Made by a program: the position numbers and the translations under genes. A DNA stretch of 64,000 nt, from assembly GCF_021530565.1 (NCBI RefSeq), contig NZ_JAKGBI010000013.1, positions 186,001-250,000 on the forward strand, given 5' to 3'. This stretch comes from Pseudoalteromonas sp. SMS1. GTDB lineage: Bacteria; Pseudomonadota; Gammaproteobacteria; Enterobacterales; Alteromonadaceae. Shown here piece by piece: positions 45,943 to 54,443 of this stretch (positions within the stretch are counted from its first letter, which is position 1; every line of letters begins with the position of its first letter). Under the pieces are notes generated by a model that saw nothing but the letters and a program-made list of their open reading frames with translations, was not told the origin of the DNA and made no database searches.

Positions 45943-46499
45943 TGGACAACAATGAGTTTGAGCAATTGTCATCGTTGTGGCAATCGTCCGAAGAAAAAAC
46001 AATGCCCCATATGGACAAGCTTTTGAAGCGTCATAAAAGGCAAAGCTTTATTTTGAAGATCAATATTTTGATTGAACTGGCTGCAATTTTGGCAGTGAGC
46101 TACATGTTTATTTTATCATTTTTTCAAAATATGTCTTTGATAAAGCAGTTATGGGTAGGCTTCGCCACTGTATGGGGGATGTCATTGTTTGTATTGATGA
46201 GCAAAAGCCGTCTCAGCAGCTTAAAGCACCTCAAAAGCGCACAGTTAAGCACATCTTTAGAAGCACATAGACGGCTTATCAAAAATGAAATATTTAGGTG
46301 GTCACTGAGCATCAAGGCAACTTGGTTATTTATGTTTGCGTTTACTGTGTTCGGCATTACTAAGTGCTATTTTACTTCTTGTACGGGCAATGAGGGGACC
46401 CAATTTGCTATTTCATTTATTGTTTTGTCTGTAGCCCAAGCCTTCTTTATTCGTAAGAATAAAACGGCAAAAGTAGTACTACATACATTGGAGGAGTAA
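45942..46499 (+). CDS. Membrane protein coupled to the ECF sigma factor, putative anti-sigma role
   Basis: This encodes 185 residues. An N-terminal cytoplasmic part of about 40 residues (EFEQLSSLWQSSEEKTMPHM) is followed by four hydrophobic segments in two pairs (about 43-63, 70-88, 122-142 and 152-168). The ATG overlaps the sigma-factor stop, so expression is coupled. The layout suggests it holds the sigma factor at the membrane, but it lacks the zinc-binding HxxxCxxC of ZAS anti-sigma factors. This is context-based inference. Confidence 0.7.
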   Translation: MDNNEFEQLSSLWQSSEEKTMPHMDKLLKRHKRQSFILKINILIELAAILAVSYMFILSFFQNMSLIKQLWVGFATVWGMSLFVLMSKSRLSSLKHLKSAQLSTSLEAHRRLIKNEIFRWSLSIKATWLFMFAFTVFGITKCYFTSCTGNEGTQFAISFIVLSVAQAFFIRKNKTAKVVLHTLEE

Positions 46500-46601
46500 C
46501 GCTCAGCCCAGTGATGCTTAAAGCTACCCAACTTCGGGACGATGTGACAGTGTTGTAGCAAATGAACTAAGGCGTGGAGCACTTGTTAAACAAGGGAATG
46601 T

Positions 46602-46817
46602 TTAAAATAAGAATGCAAACAATTTCAAAACTTGTATTGCTGCAACAATAGAACCACAGATCAAAAGAAGCGACCCACGCCTTTGCAGTTTTTCTGCACT
46701 TGCAGCGGATGAGTCTGTTTTTGTAGACCTTAGTATTTTGCCTTGGAATACCATACCAAGTGATACAAACAATATTAACAACGTTATAGTGAGATCTGTC
46801 ATTGTATCTGGTGTCAT
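46602..46817 (-). CDS. Small two-segment membrane protein
   Basis: This encodes 71 residues with hydrophobic segments at about 8-24 and 48-69. CTGGAG lies 8 nt before the ATG, a good ribosome-binding site. No recognised family. It reads toward the sigma-factor operon. Confidence 0.6.
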   Translation of the reverse strand: MTPDTMTDLTITLLILFVSLGMVFQGKILRSTKTDSSAASAEKLQRRGSLLLICGSIVAAIQVLKLFAFLF

Positions 46818-47069
46818 TAATTTCTCCAGTTGAATCCAAGTACGAACACCTTCGCAGGTGCCGAACTTGTGTAAGTCGCGCTAAAATGTGATATTCACGC
46901 CAATAATTTGTGTGTAAAGATCGTAAATCAAATGGGCACTCAAATAAAGGTGCCTTTGCGAAGGTTGACCTGTTTTTGGATGTTCTTTGCTGAATTACTG
47001 ACCAAAAGGGAAGCGTAGGGATGCATATCATTACAGGATGCTCCCATCAATAAAAATGTGTATACAATA

Positions 47070-47089
47070 TATTATTGATAATCATTGGT
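47070..47089. promoter_or_regulatory. Fur-box-like site upstream of the small peptide gene
   Basis: TATTATTGATAATCATTGG resembles the Fur consensus GATAATGATAATCATTATC, with an exact GATAATCATT block. It lies about 50 bp before the peptide start codon, so iron limitation may induce that gene. The left half is weak. Confidence 0.4.
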
Positions 47090-47136
47090 GCGTTGTTTAG
47101 TTTTTATGCTCTTAGATATTTAAAAAGGAGATTTCA

Positions 47137-47331
47137 ATGAAACTTAGAGTCAATAAATCACACATTAAAAACCTATCGAGCAACCAATCACTAGATCAAA
47201 AAGCGACACCTGCTGTAGTTGGCGGACGAAGAGGTGGGGGTGAAACAGAATACGACAGAGGTTGTCCATTCTTTACAGACCGTCAAGCAAAAACATGTGG
47301 TATGGGTTGGACTTGTGATGGCGTAAACTAA
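47137..47331 (+). CDS. Putative RiPP/bacteriocin precursor peptide with double-glycine leader
   Basis: This encodes 64 residues. The N-terminal half MKLRVNKSHIKNLSSNQSLD then QKATPAVVGG looks like a peptide leader ending in a Gly-Gly cleavage site, a pattern of ribosomal natural-product precursors cut on export. The C-terminal half is Gly-rich then Cys-containing (RGCPFFTDRQAKTCGMGWTC) with three Cys, and several Ser/Thr. AAAAAGGAG lies 7 nt before the ATG, a very strong ribosome-binding site, and a terminator follows, so it is a highly expressed single gene. No modifying enzyme or exporter lies next to it. Confidence 0.6.
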   Translation: MKLRVNKSHIKNLSSNQSLDQKATPAVVGGRRGGGETEYDRGCPFFTDRQAKTCGMGWTCDGVN

Positions 47332-47351
47332 TTAGGTTAGTCTGTTGCCAT

Positions 47352-47367
47352 AGCGCCGAAAGGCGCT
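47352..47367 (+). terminator. Terminator after the peptide gene
   Basis: AGCGCC and GGCGCT pair around a GAAA tetraloop, followed by TTTA, 20 nt after the stop codon. Confidence 0.8.
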
Positions 47368-47837
47368 TTATAAATACATTGATCCATACTCATTGTCTGA
47401 TTGGTCTTTATTAGTAAATACGCGCCATTTGTTATCTAGCCATTTTACAGGCAATATAAATTGAATTGCGTCATCTTCAATGAACGATTGATAACTAAAA
47501 GGATAAAGTAATTAAATCGTATAGATTCATAACAGAGCCAAATCATGAGGCGCTTTGTATGCGAGTTTCATGAAGGTATAGTTTTAAGGGTATATTAAAT
47601 ATTCCTTTTTATACACGAGCGGCAGGTTCTGGCATAGCAAATTTTTTAGTCACGAATACCGCATACCTATCCTAGTCGCTACCTAGTTTGCTAAAAAGAT
47701 GATTGACTTAGTAAGCCTTTAGATTTCTATACGAATAAAAAAACGCAATAATGTACATTATTTGTACCGCAAATTACAAAAGTTCATCTATTCTTTTTAT
47801 TGTATGAATGAACATGAAATAAGCATAATAAAAGGAA
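47368..47837. other. Intergenic region before the 984-residue gene
   Basis: About 470 bp without a gene. Its right end has AAAAGGAA before the ATG of the large gene. No regulatory site was recognised. Confidence 0.5.
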
Positions 47838-50792
47838 ATGACCGTGTTAAATTACAATCAATTCGACCTACCAATAGAAAGCACTCTCCTAGAATTTATT
47901 AAAGCGCAAAGCGAGCAATACAACATTCCAATAACAGAAGCATTTAAACTTGTCGCGTCCGCTGTGAGTGACATACCAAACACTGGAGATGAACAAGCGC
48001 GTATTAATGAAGTAAAAGCTAAGATAATCGATCTGGCTGTTAAATCTAAATTCAAAAATGAACTTGATAAACTCGCAAAGTGGGGAATTGGTTTTCACGA
48101 TGGCGCGTTTTTACTTCCAACACTTGCACGTTTTGCGCAAACGACAAAAAGCACTCAAAACTGGGGAATTCAAAGAAAGGTAAATACTGCGCCAAATATT
48201 ACCGGGATACCGGTCGAAGTGAAAGGCGAAGTAGGTGCGGCACTGAAAATTCATGTTGCTGACGCTTCGACTAACCACAAAGCTTTTGAAGTAGATATGC
48301 CTGAGTTGGATTACGGAATTAACCTCAATGTTGAATTGGCAGCAAACGCAAGTATAAATGCATCTGGTCAAGCTGGTATCGTTTCAGGAAACTTTGCTAC
48401 AGGTGGCCATTTTGAGTTTGATGTATATTGCTTATATCAGTACGACGGAACCAAACCAGCTTTGGAGGCATTTAGTGATACATTTACAGATGTCGCATCA
48501 CATAAATTTGTTTACTTCGACCTTCACTCAATAAGTAAATCATTAGCCCCTCCACAATCAGGTAACTTGAACGATTTTAGTGGGTTACGACGAGTCGAAG
48601 TAAACTATAAAAATAGTGTAAGTTTAAGTGGCATGCTGAGTTTGGGTGAGTCTATATCCGAGGCGGAAATAATCAACGTTAATGGCAAAGCTCATCATGT
48701 TTCGGCGAATATTTCACTCGGTCTATCAGCCAGTTATCAGAGTAAATTAAATGGTAATTTTCGTACATATTGCCAAAAACTCAGTCCAAACAGTTTAGTA
48801 ATCACATTAGAGTCGCTGGATGAGGGTGAGCAAGTGTTTAACTTCGCATTAGGTGCGGATATGAAAGTCGAGGGTTTAGATGAGCTTGGTAAAACCCTGA
48901 TAGACGGCTATTTACCTTACGAGCAACAATGGAAAGATGATTTGGCTCAGTGGAGTAATATCGGTGATTTACTGCAAACAAGTCTAACGTCAAAATTACA
49001 ATCTATGGTTGAAACGGATGCTGTGTGGCAGCAGCTTGTAAAAACAGCACTGGGAGAAGATAAATCGGCAGAAATTGTTACCGATATTCAAAAGCAAATT
49101 GATGACGAGCTATCATCGCAGTCAGGAAAGCTATTTAACTGGTTGAATGACGGCACAGCGCAAATAAACAACGCTATTTCAGAGCAAGTCGCAAAACTAG
49201 GTCTGCCTACTCAAGTTACAACATATTTGAATGAAATCCTTGCACAAACTGCAGTCACTGCCGTTAACAATGCCAATCAACTTATTCAATCAAAGGTCAA
49301 TGACAAAATAGAGCGCCTATCTCACCAAGCCAATGCAAATGTAAGAAAATGGCTCGAGCCATTGACTTCACTTGGTGAACAAGTCAATGAAGTGGCCGCT
49401 GATATTAACGCTTACAGTGAAAAGGTATTAGAAGCGACGATTGCGTTATTAGGTGAATATCAACAATTTAGACAGCGCTTACTCGAAGGCGCAAAAAAAG
49501 CAGCAGAATTTCAGGTTGCTATGCAATTAGGGTGCAGCGCAGCTAATTGGTCCAAAGATAAGGCGCTTTTAGCTCTGATAATTGACCCGAAAAGTTCAGA
49601 TGAAAGAGTAGCCGAGATATACAAACTCATGATGCTTGGTAAAGCCGGCGAAGCACTAAATCTTGCTCGTATGCTTGAAGCAGAAACATGCCCAGCATTA
49701 AAGTCGATAAAAGGGGAATTTGCTACTTGGTCAAAACAAATTAAAGAACTAAAGCTAGGGATTCAGCTTGGAAAAGTTAACTTATTTGATGCATCGACAC
49801 GTAAATTATCAGAAATAAACATTAAAGTTGACGCTTCAGGTAATTTATTAGTGGGAGACGTTGATGCAAAACTGGATAAAGAAGCAGGATACTTTGCAGA
49901 ATCGCGTAAGTTGAGTGTATTCAGTACGTCAAACATCATGAAAGCTTCAGCGCAAAATCGGCTACCTTCTATTGGCGGGGTTAGCTTGTCGCTTGACGAT
50001 AAACACCTAAAGATGGATGAGTTAGAAGAGTTTTTGTATAGCCTTGAAGCACGAGGCTTATTGCATTCGGGTTTAACAAGCAGAACTTTGCAGCTGTATC
50101 GTAGGAAAAAAAGTTATCATTCAGCGGCAGTACTAAGCGCGAGTATGATACTTCCAAGCAACTTTTACAAGAAATTGGCCCAGCTCAGCGACGAACAAGC
50201 CTACGAATTAGCATGTAATAGTTTTTTTGAAACTGGTTTCTCGGACAAAAACTTAGAAAAAGATTTTTGGGTCTTGTGTAACGGATTTGAGCCTACCAGT
50301 GAACGCAACATGTTTATTAAAATGGTTGGTAAAAAGAAACGTAAGTCGCAGGCCTGTGAATACATCAACAGCAACTTTAATGGTGGACAGACTGTGATCC
50401 CACATAGTCATTACAACTTTTCACCCAAAGGCTTGGCGCCCGCAGCCATTAGAATGTTGTCTGTTCACAAGTGTGCACAAGCATTTGCCGAAAAATCTGA
50501 GTTACTGAATGAACTAGGTGAAATATCTATGGCATTTAAAAAATCAAAACCCACAGATCTTGCTCCTTGGCGTGAAAAGCTTAATGAAGTTGTTGATGAG
50601 TTAAATGACAGTGTGGATGAGATGGTGTCTGTTAAGGGGGTGATAGCAGGCCTGTTTGATGAATCGGTAAATTGGAACACGCTGGCGTTTCTATGTTTGC
50701 TGTCAGATTTAAACGAGCCCACTCATACTAAACTCACTGTGACATTAACGATCAAAAATAGTGAAACAGAAGAGAGTTTTGTATTGAGTTAA
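47838..50792 (+). CDS. Very large cytoplasmic protein of unknown family
   Basis: This encodes 984 residues with no signal peptide or membrane segment. The first 110 residues are helical; about 115-330 looks beta-rich (VPVEVKGEVGAALKIHVADA-like strands, INLNVELAANASINASGQAG, HHVSANISLGLSASYQSKLN); about 330-560 is long helices with Gln/Asn and Ala heptad-like spacing (TYLNEILAQTAVTAVNNANQ, VNEVAADINAYSEKVLEATI), probably coiled coil; the C-terminal part is mixed and ends in a strand (HTKLTVTLTIKNSETEESFV). No catalytic motif was recognised. It stands alone with a terminator behind it. It could be a toxin-like, scaffold or stress protein; I cannot choose. Confidence 0.85.
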   Translation: MTVLNYNQFDLPIESTLLEFIKAQSEQYNIPITEAFKLVASAVSDIPNTGDEQARINEVKAKIIDLAVKSKFKNELDKLAKWGIGFHDGAFLLPTLARFAQTTKSTQNWGIQRKVNTAPNITGIPVEVKGEVGAALKIHVADASTNHKAFEVDMPELDYGINLNVELAANASINASGQAGIVSGNFATGGHFEFDVYCLYQYDGTKPALEAFSDTFTDVASHKFVYFDLHSISKSLAPPQSGNLNDFSGLRRVEVNYKNSVSLSGMLSLGESISEAEIINVNGKAHHVSANISLGLSASYQSKLNGNFRTYCQKLSPNSLVITLESLDEGEQVFNFALGADMKVEGLDELGKTLIDGYLPYEQQWKDDLAQWSNIGDLLQTSLTSKLQSMVETDAVWQQLVKTALGEDKSAEIVTDIQKQIDDELSSQSGKLFNWLNDGTAQINNAISEQVAKLGLPTQVTTYLNEILAQTAVTAVNNANQLIQSKVNDKIERLSHQANANVRKWLEPLTSLGEQVNEVAADINAYSEKVLEATIALLGEYQQFRQRLLEGAKKAAEFQVAMQLGCSAANWSKDKALLALIIDPKSSDERVAEIYKLMMLGKAGEALNLARMLEAETCPALKSIKGEFATWSKQIKELKLGIQLGKVNLFDASTRKLSEINIKVDASGNLLVGDVDAKLDKEAGYFAESRKLSVFSTSNIMKASAQNRLPSIGGVSLSLDDKHLKMDELEEFLYSLEARGLLHSGLTSRTLQLYRRKKSYHSAAVLSASMILPSNFYKKLAQLSDEQAYELACNSFFETGFSDKNLEKDFWVLCNGFEPTSERNMFIKMVGKKKRKSQACEYINSNFNGGQTVIPHSHYNFSPKGLAPAAIRMLSVHKCAQAFAEKSELLNELGEISMAFKKSKPTDLAPWREKLNEVVDELNDSVDEMVSVKGVIAGLFDESVNWNTLAFLCLLSDLNEPTHTKLTVTLTIKNSETEESFVLS

Positions 50793-50804
50793 TGGTCTTG
50801 AAAA

Positions 50805-50835
50805 GGCTATGTGTGGTTTCGCGCTGCACATAGCC
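50805..50835 (+). terminator. Terminator after the 984-residue gene
   Basis: GGCTATGTG and CACATAGCC form an exact 9-bp stem with a 13-nt loop and a T-rich downstream stretch, 13 nt after the stop codon. Confidence 0.75.
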
Positions 50836-51508
50836 AGATTCATTTTTGGTAAGCGTAATACTTGCTGTAATGATTGCATTCAAACTATCAATAATAGTAC
50901 TCACTTCCAGTGTTATATCTAATCCGGTGACCCTAATGAACACTAATAAGAACGGCTGAGCCAATGTAATAGGCCGGGTTTGGATTACTGAGCTTTTTGA
51001 GCCGTTTTATAGACCTAAATATGTATTTATGCAGTTACATTAACTTATGTTTGCTGACATTATTTATCTCTCGTGTTCAGTTTCAATGGTTTATTGATAT
51101 CTGGCCAACAATTTATATGATGAGATTAAGTTAGCGTCTGATACATATCAGGGTCGGTCACTTGCCTGCTGTGCAATAGAACAGTCTAATATTAACAAAG
51201 ACATAAATGATTGTTGATATAAATGTCAAGAATAGCCAGAAATAGTTTTTAAATCAGCGCTTTAGCATTAGGTAGTCCAGTGACGGCTTAGCAGAATAAA
51301 CACGATGCTTTGTCAGTACCACACTCAACAATAAAAGTGCACTAGGGTAAAACATATGCCATCTTTAAAGTTCAATTCAGGTTAAATTAGACAAAATTAA
51401 CACCTGTCTGCAAAACTCCGCGCTTACATAGATAATTACACTTACAATCAGCATGGAGTGTGAATTGTCGGCTATACTTTAGTATGAGTTCAGATAAGGA
51501 GTATCAAC
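50836..51508. other. Intergenic region without a gene
   Basis: About 670 bp. I see no protein, RNA gene or repeat. The right end carries the ribosome-binding site of the secreted-protein gene. Confidence 0.5.
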
Positions 51509-52294
51509 ATGAGCACATCAAAATTACTTCTCTTTTTAGTACTTTTTTTCGTGGAGCCAACAGCCGCTCAAGCCAGTAGCTTTGAAGATACATTTTTAAA
51601 TGGACTATTTAAATATTTGGCTGAAAGAAGAAATATGAACTTAATTGCCTATCGTGGTGAAAAAGTAGCAGAGATCGGTCGACTCTACTATGTCGAAAAT
51701 CCATCAAATATTAATGAGTTAGAAAGCTGGGCTAAGCATGGTCGAGATATTAAGCTGTTCGAACTGAGCCACGGTTATGATTTTTCGGATCAAGTTGAGT
51801 GGCAAAAAGGCACAAGCTATCAAATTCAGCAACGGCTAGCAGGCCATCTTTCATTAGAGCTAAAGGCCTTGCTGAAAAAAAGGGGAATAAAGAGTTCAAC
51901 ATTTGTTAGTGCACTCAAAAAATCTCAAATCAAATTTACGGTCTACCGGAAAGTCGTCGGCGGATTTGAAATTTCAAAACGAATTAATGAGGACAAAGGT
52001 AAACTGATCGCTGATTTTGAAGCTTTCGGTTTGGGTACTGGTATGCTCATGCCATTTCAACAGCTGGTACTGACCAATTTTACATATAATGCGCAAGCAT
52101 CAGCTGAACTAGAATCTTTGTTGGGGTTCGATTTGTTATCCAATGTTAAAGCGAATTTATCGACCGGTGCAGTAAGAAACCACGTAACGAATATTACTTA
52201 TCCGGGGGCAACGACGATTGCTTTTAAGGCTTTTCCTGTTTATTTCAAAGATAAAGGTAAAAAAATCGGTTGGTTTGGTACTTGGATTTATTAA
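51509..52294 (+). CDS. Secreted protein of unknown function
   Basis: This encodes 261 residues starting with a signal peptide (MSTSKLLLFLVLFFVEPTAA, then QASSFEDT). The mature part has no Cys and no recognised motif; it starts with a helix (FLNGLFKYLAERRNMNLIAY) and ends in beta-rich sequence (NHVTNITYPGATTIAFKAFP). AAGGAG lies 9 nt before the ATG. It stands alone, followed by a long inverted repeat. Confidence 0.7.
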   Translation: MSTSKLLLFLVLFFVEPTAAQASSFEDTFLNGLFKYLAERRNMNLIAYRGEKVAEIGRLYYVENPSNINELESWAKHGRDIKLFELSHGYDFSDQVEWQKGTSYQIQQRLAGHLSLELKALLKKRGIKSSTFVSALKKSQIKFTVYRKVVGGFEISKRINEDKGKLIADFEAFGLGTGMLMPFQQLVLTNFTYNAQASAELESLLGFDLLSNVKANLSTGAVRNHVTNITYPGATTIAFKAFPVYFKDKGKKIGWFGTWIY

Positions 52295-52344
52295 TATGAT
52301 CAATCAAGTTGATCACAAAATGCCAGTCTGGCTGGTCTGTTATT

Positions 52345-52378
52345 CTTCGTACAGCGACGGGATCTCGGCTGTACGAAG
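52345..52378. terminator. Perfect 11-bp stem-loop, possible terminator
   Basis: CTTCGTACAGC and GCTGTACGAAG are exact inverted repeats around a 12-nt loop, 50 nt after the stop of the secreted-protein gene. There is no T tail, so termination is less certain. Confidence 0.5.
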
Positions 52379-52419
52379 CGGCACCAGTGAGATTGTTGGG
52401 CTTTGAAGCTGGCTGACTA

Positions 52420-52959
52420 TTATGCCAATAGCTTTAGTAGTGCTTTTTCATATAACCCTCTGTTATTAATTATGTTTTCGAATTTTGCACGTATAATGAG
52501 TCCTTCAATAAATGTCATAATCATTTCAGGTTTGTCTTGTATGTTGTCTGGATCATTGCTCAGTGCTCTGCAAACTAAACCTAACAGCCAGCGCTTATGA
52601 TCCAAGGCGATTTGGCTAATGCTTTCATCTCGATTTTTAAACTCCGCTAGGGCGTTCATAAACATGCACCCTTCAAAATGCGGTGTTGAAAACCACTCAA
52701 AGTGCCAATTTAATATCGAAATTAATTTTTCTTCTCTTGATTGAATCTCACTCACTGCGCATTCAAGTGAATCTTGAAATCTTAAATGACGCCTATTTAA
52801 CACGGCCTCTACTAGGCCATTTTTGTCGCCAAAATGCCTGTAAATTGTTGTTTTTGATACTTTTGCTTCATCTCTAATTAAATCAACACCGACAGAGGTG
52901 TATCCATTCTTATTAAAAAGATCTTCCGCTATATCCAAAATATGCTGTTCTACTTTCAT
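52420..52959 (-). CDS. TetR-family transcriptional regulator
   Basis: This encodes 179 residues. The N-terminal HTH is typical of TetR: HILDIAEDLFNKNGYTSVGV, then AKVSKTTIYRHFGDKNGLVE. The C-terminal domain is helical and includes FEWFSTPHFEGCMFMNALAE, which resembles the TetR_C branch with a ligand-facing Cys. It diverges from a six-gene operon across 139 bp holding two copies of a palindrome, so it almost certainly represses that operon and itself until a ligand binds. AGGA lies 7 nt before the ATG. Confidence 0.95.
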   Translation of the reverse strand: MKVEQHILDIAEDLFNKNGYTSVGVDLIRDEAKVSKTTIYRHFGDKNGLVEAVLNRRHLRFQDSLECAVSEIQSREEKLISILNWHFEWFSTPHFEGCMFMNALAEFKNRDESISQIALDHKRWLLGLVCRALSNDPDNIQDKPEMIMTFIEGLIIRAKFENIINNRGLYEKALLKLLA

Positions 52960-52991
52960 CTAATATCCTAAAAAATTGCTTGCACGCAAGT

Positions 52992-53033
52992 GTACAGATC
53001 TGTACCTTTTGATTTGTGTACAGATCTGTACAC
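52992..53033. promoter_or_regulatory. Tandem TetR operators
   Basis: The palindrome GTACAGATCTGTAC occurs at 52992-53005 and again at 53018-53031, where it extends to the 18-bp palindrome GTGTACAGATCTGTACAC (53016-53033). Spacing is 26 bp start to start. Both lie between tetR and the divergent operon. Confidence 0.88.
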
Positions 53034-53098
53034 GTAATAATAGCACATTAACGATGAACAATAACGCCTCGTGATGAACGAGGTGTAGGAGAAACGCT

Positions 53099-53617
53099 AT
53101 GAGGAAATTTTCTGGAGGGGGAGCTTTGCCACCAAAGGTTAAGTTTATCGAACTACTAAGAGGATTTACTGGAGGAGTAGTCGGAATTTGGGGGTTATTT
53201 TTTATCTCTAGTTTGACACAATATCCGCTACTAATGGCGCCATTTGGGGCAACTTGCGTGATCTTATTTGCGGCATCCGCGTCACCGCTAGCGCAGCCTC
53301 GCAATGTGATTGGCGGTCATTTTATCTCTGCGCTAATAGGGTTGGTCGCATTTTTAGCTTTTGGAGATGCACCTTGGGTCATGGCTGTTTCAGTTGGATT
53401 GGCGATCTCCGCAATGCAATATTTTAGAGTGGTGCACCCACCGGCGGGTGCTAATCCGATCGTGATTATTCTTGCTGGCAGTTATCACTTTGATTTTCTG
53501 ATTTTTCCAGTCCTGTTTGGCAGTTTATTTTTAGTCGGTATCGCATCCATGATCAACAACATAGGTATAGGGAAAAAGTGGCCGATTTACTGGTATGGAT
53601 CTTCAAGCAAACAGTAA
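53099..53617 (+). CDS. HPP-family integral membrane protein
   Basis: This encodes 172 residues with four or five membrane segments. It has the family's signature pieces: APFGATCVILFAASASPLAQ, PRNVIGGHFISALIG and VHPPAGANP. Some HPP proteins transport nitrite in cyanobacteria and chloroplasts; in other bacteria the substrate is unknown. AGGAG lies 8 nt before the ATG. It is the first gene of the TetR-controlled operon and may import its substrate or export a product. Confidence 0.9.
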   Translation: MRKFSGGGALPPKVKFIELLRGFTGGVVGIWGLFFISSLTQYPLLMAPFGATCVILFAASASPLAQPRNVIGGHFISALIGLVAFLAFGDAPWVMAVSVGLAISAMQYFRVVHPPAGANPIVIILAGSYHFDFLIFPVLFGSLFLVGIASMINNIGIGKKWPIYWYGSSSKQ

Positions 53618-53646
53618 TAAATTACCCAATATAAGGAAATACTCAA

Positions 53647-54036
53647 ATGCCTATCTTAACAGTTAATACTAATCAAACATTATTACCAGCAATTAAAGAA
53701 AAGTTAGCAGTTTCATTAAGTGCGTTGACGCAAACCCATCTTGAAAAACGCCCTGAGCTGATCAATGTGGTTATCTTTGAAAATAACGGAGATTGGTATA
53801 GTCACGCGAAACCCAGTGACGATTTTCAGTTTTACCTAAAGATTGTAATTACTGAAGGTACAAATTCAGAGTCTCAAAAAGCGGCATGGCTTGAACACAC
53901 TTGGCGCTTATTTGAAGAAATTTTTATAAATGTAAAAAACCTCCCTAATTACATCAGTATTGAGGAACAACCTTCAATAAATTGGGGATACAACGGGCAA
54001 TCACAAGCATCAAGGCTGAACAAACAAGGAAAATAA
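53647..54036 (+). CDS. Tautomerase-superfamily protein
   Basis: This encodes 129 residues starting MPILTVNTNQTLLPAIKEKL; after Met removal the N-terminal Pro would be the catalytic base of the 4-oxalocrotonate tautomerase superfamily. Length and the LAVSLSALTQTHLEKRPELI helix followed by INVVIFENNGDWYSHAKP fit the larger tautomerase-like branch rather than the 62-residue 4-OT. Probable role: keto-enol tautomerisation or dehalogenation/hydration chemistry in the pathway. It starts 29 bp after the HPP gene. Confidence 0.75.
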   Translation: MPILTVNTNQTLLPAIKEKLAVSLSALTQTHLEKRPELINVVIFENNGDWYSHAKPSDDFQFYLKIVITEGTNSESQKAAWLEHTWRLFEEIFINVKNLPNYISIEEQPSINWGYNGQSQASRLNKQGK

Positions 54037-54037
54037 A

Positions 54038-54442
54038 ATGAAGTTTAATTCACCACCCGAAACAAATGACCGTATCGTTAAGCTCGGTTTTTCATCTGAT
54101 ATTGAAATCTCAGATGAGATTGAATTTAGTCCTTATCAACGCGGTTTGAGAGAAGGCGTCGACATAGCAATACTATTTGACGAAACGAAGGCAAACCCAA
54201 CCGGAGCTGATTGTGCGTTTTTGCGTTACGAAGCCGGCGCATATGTTCCAGGGCATGTTCATATGGGATATGAAACGGTGCTCGTATTGCAAGGCGACTA
54301 CATTGAAAATGGACAAACGTTTAAACCCGGCTCGTTTATTGTTCGAGCGCCTGGTACTTGTCACAGTATGGCATCGGAAAATGGGTGCTTGATCTTAGCT
54401 TCTAGATACAGACCGGTTAAGCAGTTGACGGAGAGTACGTAG
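54038..54442 (+). CDS. Cupin-domain protein (ChrR-like cupin)
   Basis: This encodes 134 residues of a single cupin. The metal-binding motifs are PGHVHMGYETVLVLQGDYIE (two His and a Glu) and, later, a His in APGTCHSMASENGCLIL. It resembles the cupin of ChrR-type proteins but lacks the anti-sigma domain, so it is probably a small metalloenzyme or sensor. It starts 1 nt after the tautomerase stop and ends 1 nt before the CoA-transferase start, so translation is coupled on both sides. Confidence 0.82.
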   Translation: MKFNSPPETNDRIVKLGFSSDIEISDEIEFSPYQRGLREGVDIAILFDETKANPTGADCAFLRYEAGAYVPGHVHMGYETVLVLQGDYIENGQTFKPGSFIVRAPGTCHSMASENGCLILASRYRPVKQLTEST

Positions 54443-54443
54443 A

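Noticed and set aside
46567..47031. 154-codon minus-strand open frame
   Set aside because: No ribosome-binding site, unusual composition, and it overlaps the better-supported small membrane protein at 46602-46817 in another frame.
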